This document shows, one piece after another, positions 32,038-45,349 of a DNA stretch of 64,000 nucleotides (positions within the stretch are counted from its first letter, which is position 1; the number at the start of each line of letters is the position of its first letter). A program made the translations under genes and the position numbers. The notes under the pieces are model-generated. The model worked only from the letters and a program-made list of their open reading frames with translations, was not told the DNA's origin and did not search any database. Source of the stretch: an uncultured Acetobacteraceae bacterium (GTDB lineage: Bacteria; Pseudomonadota; Alphaproteobacteria; Acetobacterales; Acetobacteraceae); NCBI GenBank assembly GCA_903918195.1, contig CAIXDS010000157.1, forward strand, positions 25,039 to 89,038, given 5' to 3'.

Positions 32038-34059
32038 ATGGAATCGCACACGATGACCCTCGTTTCGACCGAAGGCGTGTCCACCCGCGACATGGCAAAT
32101 GCCGTACGCGCTCTGGCGATGGACGCGGTGGAACTGGCCAATTCCGGCCATCCCGGCATGCCGATGGGCATGGCGGATGCCGCAACCGTGCTGTGGACCC
32201 GCTTCCTGCGCTTCGACCCGGAACGCCCGGACTGGCCGGACCGCGACCGGTTTGTGCTGTCCGCCGGGCATGGCTCGATGCTGCTCTATGCGCTGCTGCA
32301 TCTGACCGGATATCCGGGCCTGGACATCGCGGAACTGAAACGTTTCCGTCAGCTCGACGCCAAGACCGCGGGGCACCCGGAATACGGCCATGCCGCCGGC
32401 ATCGAGACCACCACCGGCCCGCTCGGCCAGGGCATCGCCACCGCCGTCGGCATGGCGCTGGCCGAACGCATGCAGGCGGCGCGCTTCGGCGCGGAGCTGG
32501 TCGATCATGACACCTATGTCATCGCCGGCGATGGCTGCCTGATGGAAGGCATCTCGCACGAGGCCGCCTCGCTCGCCGGCCATCTCGGCCTCGGCCGGCT
32601 GATCGTGCTGTGGGACGATAACGGCATCTCGATCGACGGGCCGACCAGCCTGACGGTGTCGGAGAACACGCAGGCCCGGTTCGAAGCCTATAACTGGCAC
32701 GTGCAGTCCGTCGACGGCCACGATGCCGCCGCGGTGGCGGACGCGCTGACGGCGGCGCGCGCGGATGCGCGGCCGTCATTGATCGCCTGCAAGACCATCA
32801 TCGGTTATGGCGCGCCGACCAAGGCCGGCCGCGAGAGCGCGCATGGCGCGGCGCTGGGGGAAGCGGAAATCCTCGGCGCGCGTGACCGGCTGGGCTGGCC
32901 GCACCGCCCGTTCGAGATCCCCGCCGCTATCCGCACCGCTTGGCAGGCGGCCGGTGACCGCGGGCGGGCCGCGCGGGAGAACTGGCAACGCCGCCTGGCC
33001 GACGCGCCGGAAGCGCGGCGCGATGCCTTCCTGCACGGCCAGGCCGGTGCCTTGTCCGCCACCGCCACCGACGCGCTGGCCGCCTTCGTGACGAAGCTGG
33101 TCGAGACAAAACCCTCCTGGGCGACCCGGAAGTCGAGCGAAGAGACGCTCAAGGTGCTGACCGCGGTGGCGCCCGAGCTGATCGGCGGCTCGGCGGACCT
33201 GACCCATTCCAACAACACCATCACCGCCTCCACCAAGCGCATCACCCCGGGCGATTTCGCCGGCAGCTACATCCACTGGGGCGTGCGCGAACATGCCATG
33301 GCGGCGGGCATGAACGGCATTGCCCTGCATGGCGGGTTCATTCCCTATGGCGGCACCTTCCTGGTGTTCTCCGACTATGCCCGCGGCGCCATCCGGCTGT
33401 CCGCCCTCATGGGGATACGCGTGATCTACGTCTTCACCCATGACAGCATCGGGCTCGGCGAGGACGGGCCGACGCACCAGCCGGTCGAGCATCTGGTCTC
33501 GTTGCGCGCCATCCCCAACCTGCTGGTGTTCCGGCCGGGCGACGCGGTCGAAACGGCGGAGTGCTGGGCGGCGGCGCTGGCCGAGGCACACGCCCCTTCG
33601 GTGCTGGCGCTGACGCGGCAGGCCCTGCCGGCACAGCGCACCACCGCTTCGGCCGAGAACCTGTCGGCCCGCGGCGGCTATGTGCTGCAGGAAGCCAGCG
33701 GTCCGCGCGCGGTGACGCTGCTGGCGACCGGCTCGGAAGTGCAGATCGCGGTGGCCGCCCGCGCCACGCTGGAAGCCGAGGGCGTCCCCACCGCCGTCGT
33801 CTCCCTGCCGTGCTGGGAACTGTTCGACCGGCAGGATGCGGCGTATCGCGCCCAGGTGCTCGGCACGGCGCCGCGGCTGGCGGTGGAAGCGGCCTCGACG
33901 CTGGGCTGGACCCGCTATGCCGACAGCGAGGAGGACGTGCTCGGCATGCACGGCTTCGGCGCCTCGGCACCGATCGACGCGCTGTATAAAAAGTTCGGCA
34001 TCACCGCCGAACATCTGGTGGCCATGGCCCACGCCAGGCTGGCACGGCGCTCGGCATAA
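32038..34059 (+). CDS. cbbT: Transketolase
   Basis: 673 residues ([20 protein letters not shown]); the ATG at 32053 is an alternative. Thiamine-diphosphate enzyme moving two-carbon units in RuBP regeneration. TPP motif [20 protein letters not shown]. Pyrimidine domain [20 protein letters not shown] and [22 protein letters not shown]. Complete and in the cbb operon, so a Calvin-cycle dedicated isoenzyme. Confidence 0.96.
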   Translation: MESHTMTLVSTEGVSTRDMANAVRALAMDAVELANSGHPGMPMGMADAATVLWTRFLRFDPERPDWPDRDRFVLSAGHGSMLLYALLHLTGYPGLDIAELKRFRQLDAKTAGHPEYGHAAGIETTTGPLGQGIATAVGMALAERMQAARFGAELVDHDTYVIAGDGCLMEGISHEAASLAGHLGLGRLIVLWDDNGISIDGPTSLTVSENTQARFEAYNWHVQSVDGHDAAAVADALTAARADARPSLIACKTIIGYGAPTKAGRESAHGAALGEAEILGARDRLGWPHRPFEIPAAIRTAWQAAGDRGRAARENWQRRLADAPEARRDAFLHGQAGALSATATDALAAFVTKLVETKPSWATRKSSEETLKVLTAVAPELIGGSADLTHSNNTITASTKRITPGDFAGSYIHWGVREHAMAAGMNGIALHGGFIPYGGTFLVFSDYARGAIRLSALMGIRVIYVFTHDSIGLGEDGPTHQPVEHLVSLRAIPNLLVFRPGDAVETAECWAAALAEAHAPSVLALTRQALPAQRTTASAENLSARGGYVLQEASGPRAVTLLATGSEVQIAVAARATLEAEGVPTAVVSLPCWELFDRQDAAYRAQVLGTAPRLAVEAASTLGWTRYADSEEDVLGMHGFGASAPIDALYKKFGITAEHLVAMAHARLARRSA

Positions 34060-34089
34060 ACACGCGAAAGACGTTCGGGAGAACGATAG

Positions 34090-36661
<2,572 letters not shown>

Positions 36662-36679
36662 AGCAAAGGAGCCGTTATC

Positions 36680-37099
36680 ATGCGTCTGACCCAGGGCACC
36701 TTCAGCTTCCTGCCCGATCTCACCGACGACCAGATCCGCTCCCAGATTGCCTACGCCCAGGCGCAGGGCTGGGCGGTGAACGTGGAGTACACCGACGACC
36801 CGCATCCAAGGAACACCTACTGGGAGCTGTGGGGCCTGCCGATGTTCGACCTCAAGGACCCGGCCGGCGTGCTGCACGAAATCAACGAGTGCCGCAAAGT
36901 GTTCGGCAACTCCTACATCCGTGTCTCCGCCTTCGATGCGTCGCACACCTGGGAGACGGTGCGGCTGTCGTTCATCGTCAACCGTCCGCCCGAGGAGCCC
37001 GGCTTCTACCTTGAGCGCAACGAGGTGAATGGCCGCAGCATCAACTACACCGTGCGGTCCTACGCGGCCGCGGCCAAGCCGGCCGGCGAGCGCTACTGA
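36680..37099 (+). CDS. cbbS: RuBisCO small subunit, red type
   Basis: 139 residues ([20 protein letters not shown]). Typical [19 protein letters not shown] and a C-terminal extension ([18 protein letters not shown]) that forms the extra β-hairpin of red-type enzymes. AAAGGAG before the ATG. Its stop overlaps the cbbX start. Confidence 0.97.
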   Translation: MRLTQGTFSFLPDLTDDQIRSQIAYAQAQGWAVNVEYTDDPHPRNTYWELWGLPMFDLKDPAGVLHEINECRKVFGNSYIRVSAFDASHTWETVRLSFIVNRPPEEPGFYLERNEVNGRSINYTVRSYAAAAKPAGERY

Positions 37100-38001
37100 T
37101 GGCTGACGCGCCGCAGACCGTGGATCTCGCCCGCGCCTTCGCCGACTCCGGCGTCGGCGAGGTGCTGGCGCAACTCGACCGCGAGCTGGTCGGCCTGCGT
37201 CCGGTAAAGACGCGCATCCGCGAGATTGCGGCGCTGCTGCTGGTGGACAAGCTGCGCCGTGAGCACGGGCTCACGGCGCAGCCGCCGACCCTGCACATGT
37301 CGTTCACCGGCAATCCTGGCACCGGCAAGACCACGGTGGCATTGCGCATGGCCGACATCCTGCACCGGCTGGGCTATATCCGCGGCGGCCATCTCGTGTC
37401 GGTGACGCGCGACGATCTGGTGGGTCAGTACATCGGCCATACCGCACCGAAGACCAAGGAAGTGCTGAAAAAAGCGATGGGCGGCGTGCTGTTCATCGAC
37501 GAGGCCTATTACCTGTACCGGCCGGAGAACGAGCGTGACTACGGCATGGAGGCGATCGAGATCCTGCTGCAGGTGATGGAGAACAAGCGCGACGACCTGG
37601 TGGTGATCCTGGCCGGCTATGCCGACCGGATGGACAAGTTCTTCACCTCCAACCCCGGCTTCCGCTCGCGCATCGCCCACCACATCGACTTCCCCGACTA
37701 CGAGGCAGATGAGCTGGCGCAGATCGGCGAGAAGATGCTGTCCGCCCAGGGCTACCGGTTCAGCCCGGATGCGCAGGCGGCCTTCCTGCACTATATCAAT
37801 GCGCGTATGCGCCAGCCGCATTTCGCCAATGCCCGCTCGATCCGCAATGCGCTTGACCGGGCGCGCCTGCGTCAGGCGGTGCGGCTCTTCGAGCGGCGGG
37901 ACCAGGCGCTGTCCATCGATGACCTGATGACGATCGAGGCGGAGGAGATTCTCGCCAGCCGCGTGCTGGACGCTCCCGCCGCGGCAAAGGAGCCGGCATG
38001 A
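37099..38001 (+). CDS. cbbX: Red-type RuBisCO activase CbbX (AAA+)
   Basis: 300 residues. Hexameric ATPase that removes inhibitory sugar phosphates from RuBisCO by pulling the large-subunit C-terminus. Walker A GNPGTGKT (71-78), Walker [12 protein letters not shown], and a sensor/arginine-finger region [15 protein letters not shown]. Start overlaps the cbbS TGA by one base (TGATG). Confidence 0.97.
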   Translation: MADAPQTVDLARAFADSGVGEVLAQLDRELVGLRPVKTRIREIAALLLVDKLRREHGLTAQPPTLHMSFTGNPGTGKTTVALRMADILHRLGYIRGGHLVSVTRDDLVGQYIGHTAPKTKEVLKKAMGGVLFIDEAYYLYRPENERDYGMEAIEILLQVMENKRDDLVVILAGYADRMDKFFTSNPGFRSRIAHHIDFPDYEADELAQIGEKMLSAQGYRFSPDAQAAFLHYINARMRQPHFANARSIRNALDRARLRQAVRLFERRDQALSIDDLMTIEAEEILASRVLDAPAAAKEPA

Positions 38002-38651
38002 ACCACGATGTTGTGATCGCCCCGTCCATCCTCTCGGCCGATTTCTCCCGCATCGGCGAGGAAGTCCGCGCGGTGGACGAGGCCGGTGCGGACTGGATTC
38101 ACCTGGATGTGATGGACGGGCATTTTGTTCCCAACATCACCTTCGGCCCCGACATCGTCCGGGCGATTCGCAAATACAGCGCCAAGTGTTTCGATGCGCA
38201 TCTGATGATCTCGCCGGTCGATCCGTTCCTGGAAGGCTTCGCCAAGGCCGGTGCCGATCGCATCACGGTGCATGCGGAAGCGACGACACATCTTGACCGC
38301 ACGTTGCAGGCGATTCGCGCGCTGGGCGTGAAGGCGGGGGTATCGCTCAACCCGGCGACGTCCGAGCACGACATTGCGTATGTGCTCGACTATGTCGATC
38401 TCGTGCTGGTGATGACGGTGAACCCTGGCTTTGGCGGGCAGAAATTCATCCACGCCGGGGTGGAAAAGATCCGGCGCATCAAGGCGATGATCGGTGACCG
38501 CGACATCCGCATTCAGGTGGATGGCGGCATCACGCCGGAGACGGCGCCGTTGGTGATCGAGGCGGGGGCGTCGTCTCTGGTGGCCGGCTCGGCCGTATTC
38601 GGCCGCCCGCCATACGCGGAAGCGATCGCAGCCCTGCGCCCAACGCGTTAA
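37998..38651 (+). CDS. cbbE: Ribulose-phosphate 3-epimerase
   Basis: 217 residues ([20 protein letters not shown]), ATGA-coupled to cbbX. Interconverts xylulose-5-P and ribulose-5-P. TIM-barrel signatures: [52 protein letters not shown]. Last gene of the cbb operon. Followed by a double hairpin repeat. Confidence 0.96.
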   Translation: MNHDVVIAPSILSADFSRIGEEVRAVDEAGADWIHLDVMDGHFVPNITFGPDIVRAIRKYSAKCFDAHLMISPVDPFLEGFAKAGADRITVHAEATTHLDRTLQAIRALGVKAGVSLNPATSEHDIAYVLDYVDLVLVMTVNPGFGGQKFIHAGVEKIRRIKAMIGDRDIRIQVDGGITPETAPLVIEAGASSLVAGSAVFGRPPYAEAIAALRPTR

Positions 38652-38663
38652 ACGGAATGGGGT

Positions 38664-38707
38664 CCAGGGGTCCACCGACCCCTGGCGGGTCCAGGGCAGA
38701 GCCCTGG
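38664..38707. repeat. REP-like hairpin element (two stems)
   Basis: Stems CCAGGGG...CCCCTGG (38664-38685) and CCAGGGC-AGA-GCCCTGG (38691-38707), between convergent cbbE and the transsulfuration gene. Same family as 42133, 44869, 53442 and 63859. Probably doubles as a bidirectional terminator. Confidence 0.75.
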
Positions 38708-38723
38708 CCTTGCCTTTCTGTCC

Positions 38724-40043
38724 TCACTTCTTTCTCCGTGTCGTCTTCTTGGCCTCCCCCAATGTCTCGAGCGCCTGCGCCAGATCGGCAATCAGATCGT
38801 CGGCATGTTCGATGCCGATCGACAGCCGGATCGTGCCATCGGTGATCCCTTCCTGTGCCCGCACTGCCGCCGGCACGCCGGAATGGGTCGTGGTTGCCGG
38901 ATGGCTCGCCAGCGACTCCGTCCCGCCCAGGCTCACCGCGAGGCGGAAAATGCGCAGCGCGTTCAGCACAAGGAACGCCTCCGCCTGCCCGCCCGCAAGT
39001 TCAATGCTGAAGGTCGAGCCGCCGCCGGTGCACTGCGCATCATAGATGCGCCGCACCGCGCTGCCCGCCGGCAGCGCGCCCAGCGCATGCACACGCCGGA
39101 TGCGCGGATGCAAGCCGAGGAAATCCGCCACCAGCACCGCATTGCGCGCCGCCTCGTGCATGCGCAGCGACAGCGTCTCCAGCGAGCGGCCCAGCATCCA
39201 GCAGGAATGCGGGTCGAGCTGGGTGCCGATCGCCGAGCGCAGCAGCCGCACCGGCCGGATGCGCGCGCGCGCGCCGATCGCCGCCCCGGCGATCAGATCG
39301 GAATGGCCGCCGACATATTTGGTCAGCGAATACAGGCTGATATCCACGCCATGTGCGAGCGGCCGCTGGAAGATCGGGCCGAGCAGCGTGTTGTCGCACA
39401 TGACCACCGGCCGCTGCCCCTGCGCCTTGGCGATCGCATCCGCCGCCCGCGCCACCAGGACAAAATCCACCAGCGTGTTCATCGGGTTCGACGGCGTCTC
39501 GATCAGGATCACCGAGACCCGCCCCTTCGCCATGGCGCGCCGGGCCGCGGCGTCGATCGCCGCCTCGCTGGTGCCGTCGGCGAAGCCGGCCGAGCCGATG
39601 CCGAATTCGGCGAAGGTCTTGCTCAGCAGTGTCTGGGTGCCGCCATAGAGTGGCTGGCTGTGCAGGATGGCATCGCCGGGCCGGGCGGTAGCGAGGATGG
39701 AGGTGGCAATCGCCGCCATGCCGGAGGAAAACACCAGCGCCGCCTCGCCCCCCTCGTAAACGGCCAGCCGGTCCTCGACGATCTCGCTGTTGGGATGGTT
39801 GAAGCGCGAATAGACCAGCCCGGCCGAGCCGTCGCCCGGCGGCTCGCGCCGGCCGGAGACGTAATCGAAGAAGTCGCGCCCGTCCTCGGCGGTGCGGAAC
39901 ACGAAAGTGGAGGTCAGGAACACCGGCGGTTTCACCGCGCCTTCGGACAGGGCGGGGTCGTAGCCGTAGCCCAGCATCAGAGTCTCGGGATGCAGGCGAT
40001 GGTTGCCGATGGTCAGACGGTGGCTGTGGTCGTCCTGGGTCAT
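38724..40043 (-). CDS. PLP-dependent transsulfuration enzyme (cystathionine γ-synthase / methionine γ-lyase family)
   Basis: 439 residues from [14 protein letters not shown], with AAGGAG upstream. PLP-binding Lys242 in [14 protein letters not shown]. Cofactor contacts [25 protein letters not shown]. Complete. Substrate (cystathionine, O-acylhomoserine or methionine) cannot be assigned from sequence. Convergent with the cbb operon; probably independent. Confidence 0.9.
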   Translation of the reverse strand: MTQDDHSHRLTIGNHRLHPETLMLGYGYDPALSEGAVKPPVFLTSTFVFRTAEDGRDFFDYVSGRREPPGDGSAGLVYSRFNHPNSEIVEDRLAVYEGGEAALVFSSGMAAIATSILATARPGDAILHSQPLYGGTQTLLSKTFAEFGIGSAGFADGTSEAAIDAAARRAMAKGRVSVILIETPSNPMNTLVDFVLVARAADAIAKAQGQRPVVMCDNTLLGPIFQRPLAHGVDISLYSLTKYVGGHSDLIAGAAIGARARIRPVRLLRSAIGTQLDPHSCWMLGRSLETLSLRMHEAARNAVLVADFLGLHPRIRRVHALGALPAGSAVRRIYDAQCTGGGSTFSIELAGGQAEAFLVLNALRIFRLAVSLGGTESLASHPATTTHSGVPAAVRAQEGITDGTIRLSIGIEHADDLIADLAQALETLGEAKKTTRRKK

Positions 40044-40206
40044 GGCGGGGCTCCTTGCCGCCCCAGTGTGCACTCAACCCGCGTTCCGCGCCCGTGATTT
40101 GGTATAATGGCCGCCCAAATCGCGCCGTTCGAAACGCGTGGTTGCCAGCGCTGCCCCACACCGGCATGGTTCCGCCCAAATGCCGATTGAAACAAGAGGA
40201 GCCTGG

Positions 40207-42123
40207 ATGAGCGTGCTGCGGACCATCGCCGCTGCCGCGCTGGCCGCCGGGCCAGCGCTTGGTGCCATCTTCTGGGCGCCGCCAGCGGCGGCGCAGGCTC
40301 CGCCACCGTCCGGTACGGTACTGTGGGGCACATTGCCGCTGTACGGCAAGCCGGTGCCGCTGCCGCCCGGCGCCTGGCGGGTCGTCGCCGCCGGATTCGG
40401 CCAGATCCGCGAGAACGCCCCGGCGGAACCGTTCGGCGCGATCGCCAGCGTGCTGCTGGAGCGCCCGGCGCACACCTCAGGCGACGAAAAACTGCTGGTG
40501 CAGACCAACGTGCTGCCGGTGGCCGGCGGCTGGGGCCCGCCGCCGGAGTGCGAGGACCCCGGCGCGCTGTTCCGCCACGTAACGCCATCGCACGACCTGC
40601 ACGATGCCTGCGCGTTCGTGCTGGCGTTGGCAGACCCGCAGCGGCTGCACGCGGCGTTACCGGGCCTTACACCGGGCTCCCTGCCCTGGCCCGCCCTGCT
40701 CGGCGGTTTGCGGGTCAGCGACCGGCGCGACATGCTGGAAATCCGCTACGCCCTGTCGGCGCACGGGCTGGAGCGCGCGGCCGCCGTGCGCCGCCTGGCC
40801 GACTGGACGCAGCCGGCCGAGGCCGCCGCCCTGGCGGCGCTGCGCCAGCCTGCCGCTGAACGGCCGCCCCTGCCGGTGCCCACGATCCGTGCCGATGCCG
40901 CGCCGAGCACACCCGCCACCGCCGGCGCCAAACAGGAGGTTGGCAGCATCCCGTTCGGCAGATTGGTGAGCTATCCGGTGGCGTCCAGCCTCGCCACGAT
41001 GACCATCGCCTCGGCCCTGACGGGCAGCCTGTACACCGGGATGCTCGTCACCGTCTGGCAGGGCATCACCCAAGGTGCCCTGTATGTCGGCAACGACCTG
41101 GCCTTCGACTGGCCGCGCTGGGCGGCGCCGATGCAGGTAGGTCCGGTTCTGGCCGCCCAAATGCCCGGCAAGTCTGCCGCATCCCGGGCCGTCCCTCCGA
41201 CGGCGCGGGCGCCGCTGGTCATCGATGGCGAGGGCGTGCCGCTGCCGGGCGACGGGTGGGAAGTGCTGGCGCGCACGAATGACTCCGACAGCACCGGCAC
41301 CGCGCTCGCCCGGATGCAGGACGGCCGGCTCGTCGGCCTCGCGCTGGTGCACACGACGCCGCAACCGCGTGCCACCATCGCCCCCATCGCCGCAATGTGC
41401 CTGCATCGCGGCGATGGGTTCGCCGTGATCCGCTACGACACCAAGCTGGACGGGTTTTGCGCCTATGGGCGCCTGTCGGCCGAGCCAGCCCCCGACCCGC
41501 TCTGGGATGCCGCGATCGACGCGCTGGTCGCGCGCCAGATCCCCCCGCCGGAAGGGTTCGGCCCGGAAGGGTTTGCCATGGTCGGCGCCCAGGCGCGCAC
41601 GCGCGAGCACCTGCTGGACCTGCTGCTCTACGTCCCCGCCGCACAGGTGGAAAGCGCGGCCGCGCTGGCGGAATGGGCCGACCTGATCCAGGACCCGATG
41701 GAGCGCGGCGTGCGCGGGCGGCTGTCCCCCACCGAGCCTGCGCTGCCCTGGCCCGGCCAGGAACAGACGGCACTGGCCGCGCTGGCCGCCCGGCCGGCCG
41801 CGGCACTGCATGCGCTGCGGGCGGACGGCGCCATCGGCCCGGCCACGCTGCAGCGCCAGACCCGCGCCGCCGCCGCCTCCCTGGCCGAGCGCGAGCGCAC
41901 GCACTGGCCGGCCTCGACCGGCTCGCTGGTCAAGGAGGCGACCTACCAGGTGTTGTATTTTGTCGGCGCAGTGGGCGTGTATTGGATCGTCGCCGGCAGC
42001 GCCGGGCAGAGCCTGGTCTATGCCTCGATCAACTCGGTGGTACAGCCGGTGCTGGCCTACAGCAGCAGGAAGTTGTGGGCTGAACCGGCCACCGTTGCGC
42101 CGGCAGCTTCGCCAGCGCCTTAG
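40207..42123 (+). CDS. Secreted/membrane protein with two DUF2061-like membrane modules
   Basis: 638 residues ([20 protein letters not shown]), with AAGAGGAG upstream. Signal peptide to about AQA, then two similar-sized periplasmic regions (about 35-230 and 330-550, each with a GxGxPLPPG-type opening: [13 protein letters not shown] and [13 protein letters not shown]). Each ends in a membrane segment pair: [18 protein letters not shown] and [19 protein letters not shown], the latter like DUF2061. Looks like an internal duplication. Function unknown. Confidence 0.7.
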   Translation: MSVLRTIAAAALAAGPALGAIFWAPPAAAQAPPPSGTVLWGTLPLYGKPVPLPPGAWRVVAAGFGQIRENAPAEPFGAIASVLLERPAHTSGDEKLLVQTNVLPVAGGWGPPPECEDPGALFRHVTPSHDLHDACAFVLALADPQRLHAALPGLTPGSLPWPALLGGLRVSDRRDMLEIRYALSAHGLERAAAVRRLADWTQPAEAAALAALRQPAAERPPLPVPTIRADAAPSTPATAGAKQEVGSIPFGRLVSYPVASSLATMTIASALTGSLYTGMLVTVWQGITQGALYVGNDLAFDWPRWAAPMQVGPVLAAQMPGKSAASRAVPPTARAPLVIDGEGVPLPGDGWEVLARTNDSDSTGTALARMQDGRLVGLALVHTTPQPRATIAPIAAMCLHRGDGFAVIRYDTKLDGFCAYGRLSAEPAPDPLWDAAIDALVARQIPPPEGFGPEGFAMVGAQARTREHLLDLLLYVPAAQVESAAALAEWADLIQDPMERGVRGRLSPTEPALPWPGQEQTALAALAARPAAALHALRADGAIGPATLQRQTRAAAASLAERERTHWPASTGSLVKEATYQVLYFVGAVGVYWIVAGSAGQSLVYASINSVVQPVLAYSSRKLWAEPATVAPAASPAP

Positions 42124-42132
42124 CCAGCAAGC

Positions 42133-42149
42133 CCAGGGCTTTGCCCTGG
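42133..42149. repeat. REP-like hairpin CCAGGGC-TTT-GCCCTGG
   Basis: Perfect 7-bp stem right after the membrane-protein gene and about 90 bp before malate synthase. Same family as the element at 38691. Confidence 0.75.
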
Positions 42150-42235
42150 ACCCTATTCCATGCCTCGACAAACGCCGCCCCGCGGGCAATGAACCGCGCC
42201 CGACGAATCGCCTCACGAGCATAGAGGAGCCACTC

Positions 42236-44401
42236 ATGGACCACCTGCCGGAAGCCGGCCTGCGCGTCGCGCCGGTCCTGAAGCAGTTCATCGACACCGA
42301 GGCGCTGCCCGGGACCGGGCTGGATGCCGCCGCCTTCTGGTCCGGCCTGGCCGGGCTGGTGGGCCGCTTCGCCCCGCACAACCGCGCCCTGCTGGACACC
42401 CGCGATGCGCTACAGGCCCGGATCGACGCCTGGCACCAAGCCAACCCGGCCCGCCCGATCGACCAGGAAGCCTATACAGCGTTCCTGCGCAGCATCGGCT
42501 ACCTGGCCCCCGAGCCGCCCACATTCGCCGTCAGCACCGCCAACGTGGACCTGGAAATCGCCAGCATCGCCGGGCCGCAGTTGGTCGTGCCGGTGAACAA
42601 TGCCCGCTACGCGCTGAACGCCGGCAATGCCCGCTGGGGCAGCCTCTACGACGCGCTGTATGGCACCGACGCCATCGGCGACGAGGACGGCATGGCCCGC
42701 GGCAGCGGCTACAACCCGGTGCGCGGCGCCGCGGTGGTGGCGCGTGCCCGCGCCTTCCTGGATGGCGCCGCGCCGCTGGTGGGCGCCAGCCACGCTGACG
42801 TGGTGGCCTACGCGGTGCGCGGCGGCCGTCTGGAGGCGACGCTGGCATCCGGCGCCCACACCGGGCTGGCCGATCCCGGCAAGCTGGCCGGCACCCAGGG
42901 CGACCCGGCCGCCCCCAGCGCCGTGCTGCTGCGCAACCACGGGCTGCACATCGAGCTGCTGCTCGACCGCACCCATCCGATCGGCCGCACCGACCCGGCC
43001 GGCCTCGCCGACGTGGTTCTCGAGTCGGCCATCACCACCATCATGGATTGCGAAGACTCGGTGGCCGCGGTGGATGCCGAGGACAAGGTGGAGGTGTATC
43101 GCAACTGGCTCGGCCTGATGAAGGGCGACCTGACCGCCGGCTTCGAGAAGGGCGGCCGCACCCTGCAGCGCCGGCTGAACCCGGACCGCACCTACACCGC
43201 GCCGGACGGCCACACGCTCACCCTGCCCGGCCGCAGCCTGATGCTGGTGCGCAACGTGGGCCACCACATGTATACCGACGCAGTGCAGGATGCCGACGGA
43301 AGCGACATCCCGGAGACCATCCTGGATGCCGCCATTACCTCACTGATCGCGCTGCACGATCTGCGCGGTACCGGTCCGCTGCGCAATTCCCGCACCGGCT
43401 CGGTGTATATCGTCAAGCCGAAGATGCACGGGCCGGAAGAGGTGCAATATGCCTCCGACCTGTTCGCCGGCGTCGAGGACGTGCTCGGGATCGCGCGCAA
43501 CACGCTGAAAATCGGCATCATGGATGAGGAGCGGCGCACCACGGTGAATCTGCGCGGCTGCATCCACGCTGCGCGCGAGCGGGTGGTGTTCATCAACACC
43601 GGCTTCCTCGACCGCACCGGCGACGAGATCCACACCGCGATGGAAGCCGGCGCGGTGGTGCGCAAGAACGACATGCGCGCGGCGACGTGGATCGGCGCCT
43701 ACGAAAACAACAACGTCGATGTCGGGCTGGCCTGCGGGCTGCGCGGCCGGGCGCAGATCGGCAAGGGCATGTGGGCGGCGCCGGACCGGATGGCCGACAT
43801 GCTGGCGCAGAAGATCGGCCACCCGCGCGCCGGCGCCAACACCGCCTGGGTGCCCTCGCCGACCGCGGCGACGCTGCACGCGCTGCACTACCACCAGGTC
43901 GATGTTGCCGCGCGGCAGGAAGAACTTTCCACCCGCGCGCCGGCGAAGCTGGCGGATATTCTCACCCTGCCGCTGGCGGACCGGCCGAACTGGTCGCCCG
44001 AGGAAGTGCAGCAGGAACTGGACAACAACTGCCAGGGCATCCTGGGCTACGTGGTGCGCTGGATCGACCAGGGCGTGGGCTGCTCGAAAGTGCCCGACAT
44101 CCACGATATCGGCCTGATGGAGGACCGCGCGACGCTGCGCATCTCCAGCCAGCACATCGCCAACTGGCTGCATCACGGCATCACCACTGCGGCGCAGGTA
44201 ACCGCAACGCTGCGGCGCATGGCCGAAGTCGTGGACCGGCAGAACGCCGGTGATCCGGCCTATACGCCGATGGCGCCGGGATATGACGGCGTGGCGTTCA
44301 AGGCCGCGTCCGACCTGGTGTTCAAGGGGCGGGCCCAGCCGAACGGATATACCGAGTTCGTGCTGCACGCGCGCCGGCGGGAAGCGAAGGCCGGCAAGTA
44401 A
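42236..44401 (+). CDS. glcB: Malate synthase G
   Basis: 721 residues ([20 protein letters not shown]); GAGGAG 8 nt upstream. Condenses glyoxylate and acetyl-CoA to malate. Family blocks: [45 protein letters not shown]. The catalytic end [20 protein letters not shown] includes the Asp base of MEDRATLR. Isoform G length (about 720). May dispose of glyoxylate from RuBisCO oxygenation or glycolate. Confidence 0.97.
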   Translation: MDHLPEAGLRVAPVLKQFIDTEALPGTGLDAAAFWSGLAGLVGRFAPHNRALLDTRDALQARIDAWHQANPARPIDQEAYTAFLRSIGYLAPEPPTFAVSTANVDLEIASIAGPQLVVPVNNARYALNAGNARWGSLYDALYGTDAIGDEDGMARGSGYNPVRGAAVVARARAFLDGAAPLVGASHADVVAYAVRGGRLEATLASGAHTGLADPGKLAGTQGDPAAPSAVLLRNHGLHIELLLDRTHPIGRTDPAGLADVVLESAITTIMDCEDSVAAVDAEDKVEVYRNWLGLMKGDLTAGFEKGGRTLQRRLNPDRTYTAPDGHTLTLPGRSLMLVRNVGHHMYTDAVQDADGSDIPETILDAAITSLIALHDLRGTGPLRNSRTGSVYIVKPKMHGPEEVQYASDLFAGVEDVLGIARNTLKIGIMDEERRTTVNLRGCIHAARERVVFINTGFLDRTGDEIHTAMEAGAVVRKNDMRAATWIGAYENNNVDVGLACGLRGRAQIGKGMWAAPDRMADMLAQKIGHPRAGANTAWVPSPTAATLHALHYHQVDVAARQEELSTRAPAKLADILTLPLADRPNWSPEEVQQELDNNCQGILGYVVRWIDQGVGCSKVPDIHDIGLMEDRATLRISSQHIANWLHHGITTAAQVTATLRRMAEVVDRQNAGDPAYTPMAPGYDGVAFKAASDLVFKGRAQPNGYTEFVLHARRREAKAGK

Positions 44402-44406
44402 GGCCA

Positions 44407-44439
44407 GAAGGCGCGCCGCGCGACGCACGGGGCGCCTTC
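44407..44439. terminator. Candidate bidirectional terminator after glcB
   Basis: GAAGGCGC (44407-44414) and GCGCCTTC (44432-44439) form an 8-bp stem between convergent glcB and the first HiPIP gene. No T-run, so only moderate support. Confidence 0.4.
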
Positions 44440-44452
44440 AAATCCTGGCCGC

Positions 44453-44725
44453 CTAGCTCGGCTTCGGCGTGAAAGCGCCGCACCAGCCGTCCGGGCTGAT
44501 GGTGCCTTCGACCATCATGCAACCGTTCGGCGGCTCGAATCCGGCACATGCGCTGCACTTCTGACCGCTTGCGTGCGGCCCGTCCTGGTAAGCGACCAAG
44601 TTTTTCGCCATCTTCTGTTGCGCCTGCGCCGTGCTGTGTTTTAGCGCCGCTCCACTGGCGATGATGGCCGCGCCTGCAAGCAGGATATGGCGCCGCGAAG
44701 CCCTCGGCGGATTATTTTCGTTCAT
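44453..44725 (-). CDS. High-potential iron-sulfur protein (HiPIP) 1
   Basis: 90 residues with Tat-type signal (ASRRHILLAGAAIIASG). Four cluster ligands Cys57, Cys60, Cys69 and Cys82 (CSAC, PPNGC, WCGAF) hold a 4Fe-4S cluster at high potential. Periplasmic electron carrier, in purple bacteria often between the bc1 complex and reaction centre or oxidase. About 50% identical by eye to the second copy. GGGAGG upstream. Confidence 0.93.
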   Translation of the reverse strand: MNENNPPRASRRHILLAGAAIIASGAALKHSTAQAQQKMAKNLVAYQDGPHASGQKCSACAGFEPPNGCMMVEGTISPDGWCGAFTPKPS

Positions 44726-44854
44726 TTGACGACCTCCCTGGTTTCTTTAGCACCGGCAACGGTGCGTTGGATCATCAGGGCAGGCAAGCGAATTGAGCCG
44801 GCCGGTGAACGGGCGCGTGATACGAATGGTATCTGTCAAATACTCACCGCGAGC

Positions 44855-44890
44855 AAAAATAAAAAAGACCAGGGGGGCGCTGCCCCCTGG
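44855..44890 (-). terminator. Intrinsic terminator for HiPIP 2, built on a REP-like hairpin
   Basis: On the minus strand a GC stem (CCAGGGGG...CCCCCCTGG, 44869-44890) is followed by TCTTTTTTATTTTTG. A second stem CAAGGGCC-GGAA-GGCCCTTG lies at 44901-44920. The repeat family here has become a genuine rho-independent terminator. Confidence 0.75.
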
Positions 44891-44935
44891 ACCCTCGCGC
44901 CAAGGGCCGGAAGGCCCTTGGAGCCCTTCTTTCGT

Positions 44936-45208
44936 TCAGGTCTTGGGAGCGAAAGCGCCGCACCAGCCGTTCGGGTTGATCGAACCGGCAACAATCGCGC
45001 AGGCGGCCGGCGGCTGGAAGTTTGCACAAATGCTACAGTGCTGGCCGTCCGGGTTGGTCGACTTGTCAACGTAGCCAACCAGGCTCTTCTCGATCTTCTG
45101 CGTCTCCTCTGCCGCGGCGTGCTTCACCACTGCGCCGGCGGCAACGATCGCCGCGCCGGCGCGGAGAATGCTGCGCCGCGAGGCCTTCGGGGTATCATCG
45201 TTATTCAT
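44936..45208 (-). CDS. High-potential iron-sulfur protein (HiPIP) 2
   Basis: 90 residues (MNNDDTPKASRRSILRAGAA), Tat signal with RR. Ligands Cys58, Cys61, Cys70 and Cys83. Tandem paralogue of the gene at 44453, but separated by a terminator, so each likely has its own promoter. GAGGAAAT precedes the ATG. Confidence 0.93.
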   Translation of the reverse strand: MNNDDTPKASRRSILRAGAAIVAAGAVVKHAAAEETQKIEKSLVGYVDKSTNPDGQHCSICANFQPPAACAIVAGSINPNGWCGAFAPKT

Positions 45209-45228
45209 TTAGATTTCCTCCAAGGTTT

Positions 45229-45249
45229 CATAACGATGATAACGTTATG
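45229..45249 (-). promoter_or_regulatory. Inverted repeat in HiPIP 2 promoter
   Basis: CATAACG-N7-CGTTATG, 21 bp before the ATG and next to TGTCAAC on the minus strand (possible -35). Probably an operator overlapping the promoter. Confidence 0.5.
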
Positions 45250-45349
45250 TTGACAGGGGGCGGTTGGCAAGTGGGTTGATCCGGCCTTCCGACCGACAGG
45301 TCACCAAAGGCGTCGCCCTGACCAGCGCCGGCAATCGCGATGAAGCGTG

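Noticed and set aside
40657..42444. Long minus-strand frame over the DUF2061-like gene
   Set aside because: No start signal or domain; the plus-strand gene has signal peptide and ribosome-binding site.
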